Assembly: GCA_036502295.1 (NCBI GenBank) | Contig: DASXYU010000118.1 | Coordinates: 1 to 9,257 of the forward strand | Reading direction: 5' to 3' | Length of the DNA: 9,257 bases | From: DASXYU01 sp036502295 | GTDB lineage: Bacteria; Actinomycetota; Actinomycetes; Mycobacteriales; Jatrophihabitantaceae | Shown here: one piece after another, positions 9,043 through 9,257 of the stretch | Layout: every line of letters begins with the position of its first letter | Position numbering within the stretch: the stretch's first letter is position 1 | Notes under the pieces: generated by a model | Database searches by the model: none | Told to the model about the DNA's origin: nothing | The model's input: only the letters and a program-made list of their open reading frames with translations | Position numbers and translations under genes: made by a program

Positions 9043-9257
9043 ACAGGAACGATGTCGACGTGCAAGTCGGCGGCCGTCGCCAGTCACATCTGCGGGTCGC
9101 CACGCTCCGCGGCGATCAACGCGCCGGCATCGAAGATCTCTCTCACGCGACTCTTCGGAAGCTTCGTGATCTCGCCGCGGACAACGATGGCGCTTGCGCG
9201 ATCCCGTCGGCGCGTTTTCAGCCATCTACCCTTCCGTGATCTCGCCGAATTCCGCTT
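9039..9257 (-). pseudogene. Decayed PIN-domain (VapC-like) toxin fragment
   Basis: In one reverse-strand frame, open from the right edge, there is EIFDAGALIAAERGDPQM ending at TGA (9084-9086). The same frame then continues LATAADLHVDIVPV to TAG at 9039-9041. FDAGALIAAERGD resembles the start of PIN-domain ribonucleases of toxin-antitoxin pairs, where the Asp of DAGAL is the first catalytic acid. The part after the stop fits the next helix and strand (VPV) of the same fold. In relatives the residue after the Met is often Trp, so TGA may be a changed TGG. The rest of the roughly 130-residue domain is missing, since the frame runs into the propeller gene. Only about 30 residues carry the match, there is no credible start, and a chance resemblance cannot be excluded. 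Apart from this the stretch after 9042 shows no gene. Confidence 0.4.
9165..9247 (+). repeat. 13-bp direct repeat pair at the right edge
   Basis: The word CGTGATCTCGCCG occurs at 9165-9177 and again at 9235-9247, 70 bp apart and in the same direction. The distance is not a multiple of three. Both copies lie in the gene-poor stretch holding the PIN-like fragment, so they may be left from a small duplication or rearrangement. Confidence 0.5.

Noticed and set aside
9117..9182. Possible AbrB-type antitoxin remnant (GEITKLPKSRVREI) just before the PIN-like segment
   Set aside because: It resembles the GxITIPKxxRE pattern only loosely, needs an inserted residue, and is fused in frame to the PIN-like part without the missing antitoxin body; too weak to call.
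8974..9225. Reverse-strand 83-codon open frame at the right edge
   Set aside because: Arg-rich with no family resemblance and it overlaps the end of the propeller gene; a different frame of the same strand carries the PIN-like match.
8964..9239. Forward 91-codon open frame running past the propeller stop
   Set aside because: It begins inside the propeller gene in another frame, has no ribosome binding site, and its product is not recognisable.

Overview
The window is high-GC DNA with GC-rich third codon positions, GTG/ATG starts and purine-rich ribosome binding sites. The gene content points to an actinobacterium: a long-form ribosome hibernation factor next to secA, a zinc-domain-free SecA with a basic tail, and a gene of the actinobacterial Rv3235 family beside it. 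SecA residues resemble those of Nocardioides/Propionibacterium-type actinobacteria, but this placement is from memory of the family and not from a search.

Left part (1-4916): the 3' end of a hibernation-promoting factor gene (hpf) enters from the left edge. It runs tail to tail into a reverse-strand gene for a protein with two tandem GNAT acetyltransferase domains, and their ends overlap by 21 bp. That gene is read divergently from secA, the preprotein translocase motor (934 residues). secA then converges, with only 12 bp between stop codons, on a reverse-strand Rv3235-family gene of unknown function. The hpf-secA-Rv3235 neighbourhood is ordinary for actinobacteria; the reverse-strand GNAT gene between hpf and secA is the local variation.

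Middle part (4917-6242): a comparatively AT-rich divergent intergenic region, carrying three evenly spaced TGTGA repeats, separates the Rv3235-family gene from a 12-helix major facilitator superfamily transporter of unknown substrate.

Right part (6308-9042): an ECF-type RNA polymerase sigma factor is translationally coupled (TGATG overlap with a strong Shine-Dalgarno) to a single-pass membrane protein. This protein has a short cytoplasmic N-terminus, one transmembrane helix and a very large outer beta-propeller of the secreted C-terminal beta-propeller family (PF09826 type). In gene order and topology it sits where an anti-sigma factor would be, but it lacks the usual zinc-binding anti-sigma motif. 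This is the most interesting item in the window: a candidate sigma/propeller-sensor signalling pair.

Right edge (9043-9257): no intact gene. The reverse strand holds what looks like a decayed PIN-domain (VapC-like) toxin fragment with an in-frame stop, plus a 13-bp direct repeat. No tRNA, rRNA, CRISPR array or insertion sequence was seen.
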